Assembly (NCBI RefSeq): GCF_900446215.1
Contig: NZ_UAQZ01000002.1
Coordinates: 186,001 to 250,000, forward strand
From: Burkholderia cenocepacia
GTDB taxonomy: Bacteria > Pseudomonadota > Gammaproteobacteria > Burkholderiales > Burkholderiaceae
Direction of reading: 5' to 3'
DNA length: 64,000 nucleotides
Shown here in pieces: positions 10,018 to 20,200 of this stretch. A program made the position numbers and the translations under genes. Under the pieces are notes generated by a model that searched no databases, was not told the DNA's origin, and saw only the letters and a list, made by a program, of their open reading frames with translations. Each line of letters begins with the position of its first letter. Position 1 is the first letter of the stretch.

Positions 10018-10901
10018 GATGGCATTCTCAGATGATGAGAGGGCGATGACAAAAGAATAACAGGCACGAGAGTAATGAAAACGTCATGATTCGTGAAATG
10101 CTAGATATACAAGGCGAATCGAGAAATGACGGCGTGGGTGTGAGTGAAAGGCATCGAGCGAGAAGAAATCGTCAAGCAAATTCGATCGATTAATTCGATG
10201 CCGGGGTCGTTCGTCGAGTAGCCGGTTTTTTTCCGGAAATCCGGAAGAACGGGTCGCCCGTCGGACGGAAAGGGGTGAGTGGTTTCGCGTGGGCCGCCGG
10301 GCGGTTTGATCGATCCGAAGGCCGTGCGCGGCGCTCTATCGAATCAGGCGGATACGAAAAATATGAATACGACAAGCATGGCAGGTCAGGGCGTCGGGTC
10401 GATCGATCCGGTGCCGGCTGTCAGCGTCAGCGATCCGGCGGCGCATGCTTCAGACCCGGGGACAGCATGGCGCCTTTCGCCGCCTGAATGACACATGACG
10501 GGCCGCCCGCGATGCGGGCCGGCCTCCGTTCGTCCAGCGTCCGAGCGACGCTTTTCCGATGAGATTCGAAGTCGCCCGTCGGCGGGTGCGACGGTGGACG
10601 CGCGTGCGGTCTCGCAGCGCGGCATGCACCGTGTCGCCGCCGGGCCGGCGAAGTCGATTTCCATGAGCCGCTAACCGGCGATCGTGATCGCGTGTCGTGC
10701 CGAACGGGCACGCGCGTCGATCGGCCGTGCCGTTGCGATGGTATCGAGCGTGTCGAGCAACGCTGTTCGTAGTTTTTATTAGTTATGCGAAGTAGCAAGC
10801 GGAGCGTCGCGGGGCAGGCGAAAGCGGAGAGGGTCCGCGCCGCGCCTGATGTCGCGTTCGCTGTTGCGTCATCCAGCACATGAGAACCGAGGGAACACGA
10901 G

Positions 10902-13900
10902 ATGAACAAGTCGTTCAAGTCGATCTGGAACGAAGCACTGGGAGCCTGGGTTGCGGCTTCGGAACTTGACCGGGCGCGCGGGAAGCGGGTGGCGTCGTCG
11001 AGAAGGGTGGCCGAGCACGTCGCGCAGGCGGGCGCCGCGGTGCGCCCGGGCGCGCATGCAGGGTTGTCGCCGCGGCGTATCGTGATGACGCTGGCGGCCG
11101 CGTATCTCGGGCTGTTTCAGGCTGGCGCGCACGCGCAGTATTCGGCGGGCGGCGGCTCCGCGACCGGCGGCGCCAGTTCGATCTCGGTCGGTAACGGTTC
11201 GGTGGCCACGCAGGTGAATTCAACCGCGTTCGGTAACCTGTCCACGGCGGCAGGCACATCGGCCACGGCACTGGGCCCGGGTGCGCACGCGATGGGTGAC
11301 GGATCGACGGCCGTCGGCATCAATGCGCAAGCGACCGGCGTCGACAGTGCATCGCTCGGCGTGCAGGCGATCGGTTCGGGCGCGTATTCGGTTGCCATCG
11401 GCAACCTGTCGAGCGCGACCCAAAGCGGTGCGGTGGCGATGGGCAGCGGCGCGGCGGCGACCGGTGTTGCCGCCATCGGGCTCGGCAACAATGCGTTCGC
11501 GTCCGGTCAGTATGCGGCCGCGCTGGGTCTCGGGGCGAGTGCGGCCGGGGCGCAAAGCGTCGCGCTCGGCTATGCGACGCATGCGACTGATACCGGCACC
11601 GTCGCAATCGGCAACCAAGCGACGAGTACGGGCTCGGCAGGCGTGGCCGTCGGCAGCGGTGCACTGGCGACCGGCAATTCCGGCGTTGCAATGGGCGTCA
11701 ACAGCGGCGCAAAGGGCACCAGCTCGATCGCGATCGGCTGGGGCGGCACCGCAGGCGTGCCCGGGTCGGGCACGCAGTCGCTCGGCACGAGTTCGATCGC
11801 GATGGGCTCGAACACGACGGCCGGCGCGGACAATGCGCTGGCATTCGGCCTGAACGCGAACGCGTCGGGCGTCAGCTCGATCGCGATGGGCGTGCAATCG
11901 ACCGCGACGGCGCTGTTCGGCGTCGCGCTCGGCAATCTCGCGCTCGCGACCGGCACGTCGGCAACCGCACTAGGCCCCGGCGCGACTGCATCCGCCGTCG
12001 GGGCAACCTCGATCGGCATCAACAGCGTGGCGGCGGCGGACTGGACCGTCGCGATCGGTGCGTCCAACTCGGTCGCGGCCGGCGCGGGCGCCGGTTCGAT
12101 CGCCGGCGGCAACAACTCGAAGGTGCTGGGCGGGACCGGCGCCGTGGCGCTCGGCCAGGGCCAGACGGTGAGCGGTGACGGCGCCGTCGCGATCGGCGAT
12201 CCGAGCAGCGCGATCGGCACCGGCGCGGTCACGATGGGTTCGAACAATACCGCGAACGGCAACGGCGCGGTGGCGATCGGCAATACGAACAATGCGCAGG
12301 GCACGGGTTCACTCGCACTCGGCAACACGTCGACCGCCGCAGCCGCGGGCGCGATCGCGTTCGGTGCGTCGGCCGTCGCGAACAATGCAAACGATGTCGC
12401 GCTCGGCTCCGGTTCAGTGACGGACGTGCCGCATCCGACGGCGACCGGTACGCTCGGCGGCGTCACGTACAACTACAACGGTACGAATCCGACGAGCGTC
12501 GTCAGCGTCGGCGCGGCGGGCACCGAGCGCCAGATCACCAACGTCGCGGCCGGGCGCGTCAATTCGGCGAGCACGGATGCGATCAACGGTTCGCAGCTTG
12601 CCGCGACGAACACGGCGCTCGATTCGCTATCGACGTCGACGGCGTCGAGCATCACGTCGTTGTCGACCGGGGTTTCGTCGTTGTCGACGGGCCTGAGTTC
12701 GACCAACAGCGCGGTGACGTCGCTGTCCACGTCGACGTCGACCGGTATCAGCTCGTTGTCGACGGGGCTCAGTTCGACCAACAGCGCGGTGACGTCGTTG
12801 TCCACGTCGACGTCGACCGGCATCAGCTCGTTGTCGACGGGCCTCAGCTCGACCGACAGCACGGTCACGTCGCTGTCGACCTCCACATCGACGGGCCTGT
12901 CGTCGGCCAATAGTTCGATCACGTCGCTGTCCACGTCGACCTCGACGGGTATCAATTCGCTGTCCACCGGGTTGAGTTCGACCGACAGCACGGTCACGTC
13001 GCTGTCGACTTCCACGTCGACGGGCCTGTCGTCGGCCAATAGTTCGATCACGTCGCTGTCCACGTCGACGTCCACGGGTATCGGTTCGTTGTCCACCGGC
13101 CTGAGTTCGACCAATAGCGCGGTGACGTCGCTGTCCACGTCGACGTCCACGGGCATCGGTTCGTTGTCCACCGGCCTCAGTTCGACCAACAGTTCGGTGA
13201 CGTCGTTGTCCACGTCGACCTCGACGGGCATCAGCTCGTTGTCGACGGGCCTGAGTTCGACCAACAGCACGGTGACGTCGCTGTCGACGTCGACCTCGAC
13301 GGGCATCAGCTCGCTGTCCACCGGCCTGTCGAGCACGAACAGTTCGATCACGTCGCTGTCCACGTCGACCTCGACCGTCGTCGGCTCGCTGTCCACCGGC
13401 CTGAGTTCGACGAACAGCAACCTGACGTCGCTGTCCACGTCGACGTCGACCGTCGTCGGCTCGTTGTCCACCGGCTTGAGCTCGACCAACAGCTCGATCA
13501 CGTCGCTGTCCACGTCGACCTCGACGGTCGTCGGCTCGCTGTCGACCGGCCTGAGCTCGACGAACAGCAACCTGACCTCGCTGTCGACCGCCACGTCGAC
13601 CGGGATCAGTTCGTTGTCGACGGGCCTGAGCTCGATCGCGAACAACAACACGAACCTCGGCAACAGCACGGCCGGCGCGATCGGCGGCGGGGCCACCTAC
13701 GATCCGACCACCGGCACGATCTCGGCGCCGTCGTACGTGACCTACAACAGCGACGGGTCGACCACGATCAACAACAACGTCGGCTCGGCGATCGACAACA
13801 TCAACGCGCACGGCATCAAGTACTTCCACGCGAATTCGACCGCGCCGGACAGCCAGGCGGTGGGCGTCGACAGCGTCGCGATCGGCCCGAACGCGATTTC

Positions 13901-15392
13901 CAAGGTCGACGGCAGCATCGCGCTCGGCTCGGGCTCGGTGGCCGACCGCGCGGTAGTGCCATCGTCGGGCATCCTGCGCAACGGCAGCGCGTCGATCCCG
14001 TTCGACACGACCGACCAGACGCTGCTCGGCGCGGTGTCGGTCGGCGATGCGACGAACAAGACGTACCGCCAAATCACCAACGTCGCGGACGGCACCGGCC
14101 AGCAGGACGCGGTGACGGTGCGGCAGCTGACCGGCGCGCTGCAGTCGTTCGCGGTCACGGGCCAGAAGTACTTCCACGCGAATTCGACCGCGGCGGATTC
14201 GCTCGCGGCCGGCGCGGAATCGGTCGCGGTGGGGCCGACGACGGTCGTCAACGGCGACCACGGCGTGGGCATCGGCAACGGCGCGATCGTCGACCAGACC
14301 GCGCCGGGCGGCGTGGCGATCGGGCAGGCGGCGAGCTCCGCGCAGGCCGACGCAATCGCGCTGGGCAGCGGCGCGACGGCGACCGGCGCGCAGTCGGTCG
14401 CGCAGGGCGCCAACGCGGTAGCGGTCAGCGTGGGCAGCGTCGCGCTCGGCTCGGGTGCGCGCAGCACGGCGACCGATGCGCTCGCGCTCGGCGCCGGTGC
14501 GTCGGCGACGTTCGCGAACAGCGTGGCGCTGGGCGCCGGTTCGCTGACCACGGTCGGCGCGCTGACGAACTACGTCGCGTACGGGCTGAGCAGCCCGCAG
14601 TCGTCGGCCGGCGAAGTGAACGTCGGCAACCGGCAGATCACGGGGCTCGCGGCCGGCAAGAACGGCACGGATGCGGTGAACGTGTCGCAGCTCGATTCGA
14701 TCGCGAACCAGTTGACGACGCTGATCGACCAGCGCACGACCAATCTCGGCGGGCAGTACACGACGAACCCGAACGGCGCGAACGTGCCGCCGGGCTCGAC
14801 CGGGGCGAACTCGTCGGCGGGCGGTTCGGGCGCGGTGGCATCGGGCTCGAACAGCACGGCGGTCGGCAACAGTTCGCTCGCATCGGGCAACGGTTCTACG
14901 GCGATCGGTGTCGGCTCGACGGCATCGGGCAACAACTCGACGGCGCTCGGCACGGGCAGCAACGACGGCGGCCGCTCGAACGTCGTTGCGGTCGGCTCGG
15001 CCGATTCGGCGCGGCAGGTCGTGAACGTCGCGGCGGGCACGCAGGGCACGGACGCCGTGAACGTGAATCAGCTGAATGCGGTATCGAACCAGTTCACGCA
15101 GTCGCTGAACACGGTCAACAACCAGCTCACGCAGATGCAGCAGCAGATCCAGCAGACCGATTCGATGGCCCGCGAGGGGATCGCCGCGACCGCCGCGATG
15201 GCGTCGATCCCGCACATGGACCGCGATTCGAACTTCGCGATGGGGGTCGGCACGGCGACGTTCCAGGGCCAGAAGGCCATGGCGGTCGGCGTGCAGGCGC
15301 GCGTCACGGAGAACCTGAAGGCGACGCTGAACGGCGGTTTCGCCGGCAGCCAGCGCGTCGTCGGCGCGGGCATGCTGTATCAGTGGAAGTGA
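10902..15392 (+). CDS. Trimeric autotransporter adhesin with SLST-repeat stalk
   Basis: 1496 residues, type Vc secreted outer-membrane adhesin. It starts with an extended signal peptide region, MNKSFKSIWNEALGAWVAAS, with signal cleavage near GAHAQ. Residues about 85-540 are YadA/Hia-type head repeats (many A-x-A-x-G and G-x-x-S-x-A-x-G units such as SVALGYATHA). A neck-like segment RQITNVAAGRVNSASTDAING follows, then a serine/threonine-rich stalk (about 577-915) of repeated LSTSTSTG and LSTGLSS blocks. More heads and necks (GNRQITGLAAG, ARQVVNVAAG) precede a coiled-coil segment and a C-terminal YadA anchor (about 1420-1496) ending MLYQWK. SLST motifs recall the Burkholderia BoaA/BoaB adhesins. 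It is followed by an OmpA-like lipoprotein gene and may be controlled by the adjacent two-component pair. Confidence 0.93.
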   Translation: MNKSFKSIWNEALGAWVAASELDRARGKRVASSRRVAEHVAQAGAAVRPGAHAGLSPRRIVMTLAAAYLGLFQAGAHAQYSAGGGSATGGASSISVGNGSVATQVNSTAFGNLSTAAGTSATALGPGAHAMGDGSTAVGINAQATGVDSASLGVQAIGSGAYSVAIGNLSSATQSGAVAMGSGAAATGVAAIGLGNNAFASGQYAAALGLGASAAGAQSVALGYATHATDTGTVAIGNQATSTGSAGVAVGSGALATGNSGVAMGVNSGAKGTSSIAIGWGGTAGVPGSGTQSLGTSSIAMGSNTTAGADNALAFGLNANASGVSSIAMGVQSTATALFGVALGNLALATGTSATALGPGATASAVGATSIGINSVAAADWTVAIGASNSVAAGAGAGSIAGGNNSKVLGGTGAVALGQGQTVSGDGAVAIGDPSSAIGTGAVTMGSNNTANGNGAVAIGNTNNAQGTGSLALGNTSTAAAAGAIAFGASAVANNANDVALGSGSVTDVPHPTATGTLGGVTYNYNGTNPTSVVSVGAAGTERQITNVAAGRVNSASTDAINGSQLAATNTALDSLSTSTASSITSLSTGVSSLSTGLSSTNSAVTSLSTSTSTGISSLSTGLSSTNSAVTSLSTSTSTGISSLSTGLSSTDSTVTSLSTSTSTGLSSANSSITSLSTSTSTGINSLSTGLSSTDSTVTSLSTSTSTGLSSANSSITSLSTSTSTGIGSLSTGLSSTNSAVTSLSTSTSTGIGSLSTGLSSTNSSVTSLSTSTSTGISSLSTGLSSTNSTVTSLSTSTSTGISSLSTGLSSTNSSITSLSTSTSTVVGSLSTGLSSTNSNLTSLSTSTSTVVGSLSTGLSSTNSSITSLSTSTSTVVGSLSTGLSSTNSNLTSLSTATSTGISSLSTGLSSIANNNTNLGNSTAGAIGGGATYDPTTGTISAPSYVTYNSDGSTTINNNVGSAIDNINAHGIKYFHANSTAPDSQAVGVDSVAIGPNAISKVDGSIALGSGSVADRAVVPSSGILRNGSASIPFDTTDQTLLGAVSVGDATNKTYRQITNVADGTGQQDAVTVRQLTGALQSFAVTGQKYFHANSTAADSLAAGAESVAVGPTTVVNGDHGVGIGNGAIVDQTAPGGVAIGQAASSAQADAIALGSGATATGAQSVAQGANAVAVSVGSVALGSGARSTATDALALGAGASATFANSVALGAGSLTTVGALTNYVAYGLSSPQSSAGEVNVGNRQITGLAAGKNGTDAVNVSQLDSIANQLTTLIDQRTTNLGGQYTTNPNGANVPPGSTGANSSAGGSGAVASGSNSTAVGNSSLASGNGSTAIGVGSTASGNNSTALGTGSNDGGRSNVVAVGSADSARQVVNVAAGTQGTDAVNVNQLNAVSNQFTQSLNTVNNQLTQMQQQIQQTDSMAREGIAATAAMASIPHMDRDSNFAMGVGTATFQGQKAMAVGVQARVTENLKATLNGGFAGSQRVVGAGMLYQWK
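12632..13640 (+). repeat. Intragenic 75-bp and 54-bp repeats coding the adhesin stalk
   Basis: About 1 kb of the adhesin gene is built from near-identical units of 75 bp (25 residues, pattern LSTSTSTGISSLSTGLSS plus about seven residues such as TNSAVTS) with interspersed 54-bp units (18 residues, containing GLSSANSSITS). Both lengths are multiples of three, so unequal recombination would change stalk length without breaking the frame. The coding strand is strongly enriched in TCGACG and TCGACC hexamers. Confidence 0.85.
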
Positions 15393-15410
15393 TCGCGCGC
15401 AGCGGTTCGT

Positions 15411-15429
15411 TCCGGCACGCGCTGCCGGA
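15411..15429 (+). terminator. Hairpin after adhesin gene
   Basis: Perfect 7-bp stem TCCGGCA/TGCCGGA with a 5-base loop, 19 bp after the adhesin stop. There is no uridine run, so it may attenuate or protect the 3' end rather than terminate fully before the lipoprotein gene. Confidence 0.3.
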
Positions 15430-15516
15430 GCGGACCGCGCCGAACGCAAACGTGCGCGGATGCGTCGCGACCTCGCGCCGCACGCGCCGTGCTCATCGCA
15501 TTCTCGGAGTCATCAA

Positions 15517-16179
15517 GTGAAAAAACACCATCTTGTCCTGCTGGCGTCCGTCGTTTCCCTCACGGCCTGCTCGAGTGCGTCGGGGCCGACGTACAACGCA
15601 TACGAACTACAGTCGCGAAACGGCATCCGGACATTCCAGGTCGACTGCCACGGCATCCTGTCGACCGCGAAGACCTGCATGAAGGTCGCGACGCGCATGT
15701 GCGGCAACGAACCCGTGCGCCTGGTCGACACCACCACGCCGTACCGCGACGGCGCCGATCCGCATTCGATCGTGTTCCAGTGCGGTGCGGCGCCCGCGCC
15801 GGCCGCCGCGGCCGTCGCGCCGGCGCCCGCGCCGGTCGAGAAGGTGAGCCTGACCGGCGATGCGTACTTCGCGACCGACTCGGCCGTGCTGACGCCCGCG
15901 GCCACCGCCACGCTCGACAAGCTGCTGAACCAGCAAGGCGACCGCCATTTCGCGCGCGTGGAAGTGGACGGCTATACCGACGCGACCGGTTCGGATGCGC
16001 ACAATCAGGCGCTGTCGAAGCGCCGGGCGGATGCGGTCGCCGGATATTTGCGCGAGCACGGGCTGAAAGCGGATTCGTTTGCCGCGAACGGTCACGGCGA
16101 AGCGAATCCGGCGGCATCGAACGATACGGTCGAAGGACGGGCGCGCAATCGTCGCGTGGAAATCTCGCTGCAGAAGTAG
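15517..16179 (+). CDS. OmpA-family outer-membrane lipoprotein
   Basis: 220 residues from a GTG at 15517, chosen because GGAG lies 7 bp upstream and because it gives a compact lipoprotein signal VVSLTAC (lipobox LTAC). An upstream in-frame ATG at 15460 would bury that signal. The middle has several cysteines (for example CHGILSTAKTC) and an Ala/Pro-rich linker. The C-terminal OmpA/MotB domain contains DAYFATDSAVLTPAA, VDGYTDATGSDAHNQALSKR and NRRVEISLQK, so it should bind peptidoglycan. It follows the adhesin on the same strand by 124 bp. Adhesin plus OmpA-like lipoprotein pairs are known in Burkholderia and suggest a role in anchoring or export of the adhesin. Confidence 0.88.
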   Translation: MKKHHLVLLASVVSLTACSSASGPTYNAYELQSRNGIRTFQVDCHGILSTAKTCMKVATRMCGNEPVRLVDTTTPYRDGADPHSIVFQCGAAPAPAAAAVAPAPAPVEKVSLTGDAYFATDSAVLTPAATATLDKLLNQQGDRHFARVEVDGYTDATGSDAHNQALSKRRADAVAGYLREHGLKADSFAANGHGEANPAASNDTVEGRARNRRVEISLQK

Positions 16180-16382
16180 GGCGCTGCGACAAAATTGCCG
16201 CAAGCGTGGCCGTCGAAGCCTGGCGGCTCGCTTGCGGCGATGATGCACGACGCAGACGGCGGCGGGAGGGAAGATCCGTCGCTGCGTGTGCATGCGGAGT
16301 CCGTCGCCTGGCGACGACGCCCCGCATGCTGCCTTGCGTCCGGCACGCGGATCGCCATTCGCACCGGGCCGTGGATCGACGC

Positions 16383-16571
16383 TCAGTGCCTGATCACGCA
16401 GACGGCCACGATCTCGTAGCCCGGGTCGGCATGCGCGCTCGCGGCCTTCTCCGCTTCGTCATACGAACCAAAGGAGGCGGCATCCTCGATGGCCGGCGCC
16501 ATGCCGATGTCGCCGTCCTCGGCGGTGCAGAGGAACTGCTCGCCGGTCTTCACGACATAGATGGACATCAT
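16383..16571 (-). CDS. Small hypothetical protein (62 aa)
   Basis: Starts with two adjacent ATG codons behind GGAGGG; either gives good spacing. The protein is acidic, begins MMSIYVVKTGEQFLCTAEDG and ends YEIVAVCVIRH. The shape suggests a small single-domain protein with beta strands at both ends. It stands alone between the OmpA lipoprotein and a DUF3820 gene. No function is assigned. Confidence 0.6.
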   Translation of the reverse strand: MMSIYVVKTGEQFLCTAEDGDIGMAPAIEDAASFGSYDEAEKAASAHADPGYEIVAVCVIRH

Positions 16572-16730
16572 GATTCCCTCCAGGGTTTGCAGGCGGAAAT
16601 TTCAGTCTAGCAGGCCGGACGCGGGGCGGCGGCCCGCTTTCAGCACGCGCGACGGGGCGGTTTTACGACCGTCGGTCGACCCAGGTCGGCTTGCATGCCA
16701 TGGCAGCGGAAAGCCGTGCACAATACCCGC

Positions 16731-16946
16731 ATGCGATCCCTCGACCTCGAATGCCTCGTCACCGTCACAATGCCCTTCGGTAAGTACAAGGACCGGCTCC
16801 TTGCCGACCTGCCGGGCAACTATCTCAATTGGCTAGCCCGCGAAGGGTTTCCGCGCGGCGAGCTCGGCCGACAGCTCGCGCTGATGCACGAAATCGATCA
16901 CAACGGCCTGAGAGGCTTGCTGGACCCGCTGCGCAAGCGCGGCTAG
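16731..16946 (+). CDS. DUF3820 family protein
   Basis: 71 residues; the core MPFGKYKDRLLADLPGNYL followed by NWLAREGFPRGELG is the DUF3820 signature. The family is small, cytoplasmic and of uncertain function; members have been described as quorum-sensing-linked factors, which I cannot test here. The ATG at 16731 is preferred because the family usually starts close to this core. No strong ribosome site is visible and a start 36 bp upstream remains possible. Confidence 0.7.
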   Translation: MRSLDLECLVTVTMPFGKYKDRLLADLPGNYLNWLAREGFPRGELGRQLALMHEIDHNGLRGLLDPLRKRG

Positions 16947-17079
16947 CTGCACGGCGGCGCGCCGCTGAAGCCGCACGCCGTTTCGACCCCGCATCGCAGG
17001 CAACGCGATTCCGGATGGTCGATGCCGACGGGGATCCCCCGCCGCCTGTCCATGATGCCCGCAGGGTCGTCATGGAAAA

Positions 17080-17095
17080 CTGTATGAATATACAG
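17080..17095. promoter_or_regulatory. LexA (SOS) box upstream of doublet UvrA
   Basis: CTGTATGAATATACAG is a perfect CTGT-N8-ACAG match with an all but fully A/T core, and is extended by one more base pair on each side (17079-17096). It lies 127 bp before the uvrA-like start with no gene between. This is the standard beta/gamma-proteobacterial LexA operator, so the gene is predicted to be SOS-induced. Confidence 0.85.
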
Positions 17096-17222
17096 TATAG
17101 TAGCCGTCGAACTCGAGCCGCGCAGGTCCAACCCTTGCGGCCCGTGCGCCGCGCCTGCGGGCATCCGCCGCAGCGTTCCGGCACCGTGAACTCTGGCTAA
17201 CTCATTCAGACGGGCAGGCAAA

Positions 17223-20200
17223 TTGTCATCCAGCAATCTGATCCGCATTCGCGGAGCACGTCAGCACAACCTCAAGAATCTCGATCTCGACCTGCGCACC
17301 GGTGAAATGACGGTCGTGACCGGCCCGTCGGGCTCCGGCAAGTCGAGTCTCGTGTTCGACACGCTGTACGCGGAAGGCCAGCGGCGCTACGTCGAAACCT
17401 TCAGCGCGTACGCGCGGCAGTTCCTCGACCGGATGGATCGCCCGCAGGTCGAGCGCGTCGACGGCGTGCCGCCTGCGATCGCGATCGACCAGACCAACCC
17501 GGTGCGCAGCTCGCGGTCGACCGTCGGCACGATGACCGAGCTGAACGACCACCTGAAGCTGCTGTACGCGCGCGCGGCCGAGCTGTTCGACCGCAAGACC
17601 GCGCGGCAGGTGCGGCACGACACGCCGGAGACGATTTACGCGGAGCTCGTCGCGCGCACGCAGGCGGACGATCCGCGCGTCGTCGTCACGTTCCCGGTCG
17701 AATTGCCGGAAGCGGTGTCCGACGAGGAAATCGCGCAGTGGCTGTCGGCGAGCGGCTACACGCGCGTGCAGGCGCAGCGCGAAGTCGCGTCGCCCACCGG
17801 GCCGCGCAAGATGCTCGACGTGGTGGCCGACCGCTTTCGCGTGCAGCAGGCCGACAAGGTGCGGGTGGTCGAGGCGATCGAGGCGTCGCTGAAGCGCGGC
17901 GGCGGCCGCGTGAACGTGTACGTGCTGGCGGCGGACGCGGAAAACGCAACGGCCGAGCCGTTGATCTGGCGCTTCTCCACCGGGCTCCACGATCCCGACA
18001 GCGACCTGCGCTACGCGGAGCCGCAAGCCGCGCTGTTCTCGTTCAACTCGGCGTACGGCGCGTGCGAAACCTGCCGCGGCTTCGGCCGCGTGATCGGCGT
18101 CGATCTCGGCCTCGTGATTCCCGACGCGCGCAAGACGTTGCGTGGCGGCGCGATCAAGCCGATGCAGACGCCCGCATGGAAAGAGTGCCAGGACGACCTG
18201 ATGCGCTACGCGGCGAAGGCCGGCATCCGGCGCGACGTGGCGTGGTCCGAGCTGACGGACGCCGAGCGCGACTGGGTCGTCAACGGGTCGCCGGACTGGA
18301 ACGGCAAGTGGCAAAGCCAGTGGTACGGCGTGAAGCGCTTCTTCGGTTATCTCGAATCGAAAGCGTACAAGATGCACATCCGCGTGCTGCTGTCGAAATA
18401 CCGCAGTTATACGCCGTGCGACGTGTGCGGCGGCGCGCGCCTGAAGACGGAGTCGCTGCAATGGCGGCTCGGCTCGAAAGAGAATGCGGACGCCGTGCTC
18501 GCGCCGGCCGACCGCTTCATGCCGCGCGGCGTCGACTGGAGCCGCGCGCAGCTCGAAGCGCTGCCTGGCCTGACCGTCCACGACCTGATGCTGCTGCCGA
18601 TCGAGCGCATCCGGCGCTTCTTCGACGACATCGTCCTGCCGAGCGCGCTGCTCGACGACGCATTGAAGCTGTTGCTCGCCGAGGTGCGCACGCGCCTGAA
18701 ATATCTGTGCGACGTCGGGCTCGGCTACCTGACGCTCGACCGGCAAAGCCGCACGCTGTCGGGCGGCGAGGTGCAGCGGATCAACCTGACGACGGCGCTC
18801 GGCACGTCGCTCACGAAAACCCTGTTCGTGCTCGACGAACCGAGCATCGGGCTGCATCCGCGCGACCTCACGCGGATCGTCGAGGCGATGCAGCGGCTGC
18901 GCGACGCGGGCAATACGCTGGTCGTGGTCGAGCACGATCCGTCGGTGATGCTCGCGGCCGATCGCTTGATCGACATGGGCCCCGGCCCGGGCGAGCGCGG
19001 CGGCACGATCGTCTATGACGGCACGCCGGCCGACATCCGGTCCGCGCACACGCTGACGGGCGAGTATCTCGGCGGCCGCAAGCAGGTCGCGCATGCGTCG
19101 AACTGGGCGCGCCGCGTGGTCGACGCCAACACGCCGCGCATCGTGCTCGAAGGCGCGACCGAACACAACCTGCGCGACGTCAGGGTCGAGATTCCGCTGC
19201 AGCGGCTCGTGTGCGTGACGGGCGTGTCCGGCTCCGGCAAATCCACGCTGCTGCAGGACGTGCTGTATCCGGCGATGGCGCGGCACCACGGCAAGGCGAC
19301 CGAGTCGCCGGGCGCGTACCGCAGCCTCACGGGCGCCGACCAGGTCGGCGACGTCGTGTTCGTCGACCAGTCGCCGATCGGCAAGACCACACGCTCGAAC
19401 CCGGCTAGCTACGTCGGCGCATTCGACGAAATCCGCAAGTTGTTCGCGAAGGCGCCGCTCGCGCTGCAGCGCGGCTACGGCGCCGGCACGTTCAGCTTCA
19501 ACTCGGGCGACGGTCGTTGCCCGACCTGCGGCGGCTCGGGCTTCGAACACATCGAAATGCAGTTCCTGAGCGACGTCTACCTGCGTTGCCCGGATTGCGA
19601 CGGCAGCCGCTACCGCGCCGAGATTCTCGAAGTGCGCATCGAGCGCGACGGCCGCGCGCTGAACATCGCCGACGTGCTCGATCTCACCGTCAGCGAGGCA
19701 GCCGCGTTCTTCGCGACCGACGCCGAGGTGCTGCGCGTGCTGCAGCCGATCGTCGACGTCGGCCTCGAGTACGTGAAGCTCGGCCAGCCGGTGCCGACGC
19801 TGTCGGGCGGGGAAGCACAGCGCCTGAAGCTCGCCGGCTTCCTCGCCGAATCGGCGGCGGCGGCCAACGGGCGCCGGGTCGCGACGGAAGAAGCGCGCAT
19901 CGCGCGCGCGAAGCTGTTCATGTTCGACGAGCCGACCACCGGGCTGCACTTCGACGACATCGCGAAGCTGATGCAGGCGTTCGGCAAGCTGCTCGCGGCC
20001 GGCCATTCGCTGATCGTGATCGAGCACAACCTCGACGTGATCCGCGCGGCCGACTGGCTGATCGACCTCGGCCCGGAAGGCGGCGACGGCGGCGGCCTCG
20101 TGCTGTGCGCGGGCACGCCCGACGACGTGAAGGCCTGCGCCGCATCGCATACCGGCGTGGCGCTGCTGCAGTACGACCGCGAGATGGATGGCGAGGCGGT

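Larger units (their letters stand above)
9428..10901. other. 1.47-kb control region between response regulator and adhesin
   Basis: Long stretch without a convincing gene, unusually AT-rich for this window from about 9600 to 10200. Seen in it: a 21-bp tandem direct repeat (9849-9890), a 19-bp palindrome (9999-10017) and a looser dyad TCTCA/TGAGA (10026-10040). A short ORF at 10364-10491 (42 codons, starts MNTTSMAG) is followed by a GC-rich hairpin near 10501, but it has a poor ribosome site and mixed codon use and is not called. The composition fits an H-NS-type silenced promoter region for the adhesin, which is inference. Confidence 0.6.

Noticed and set aside
10364..10491. 42-codon ORF beginning MNTTSMAG before the adhesin, followed by a GC-rich hairpin
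   Set aside because: Ribosome site is poor and too distant, codon use is mixed and no domain is recognisable.
12473..15449. Long antisense frames across the adhesin stalk and C-terminal half
   Set aside because: They mirror the Ser/Thr repeats and carry no ribosome site or recognisable domain.
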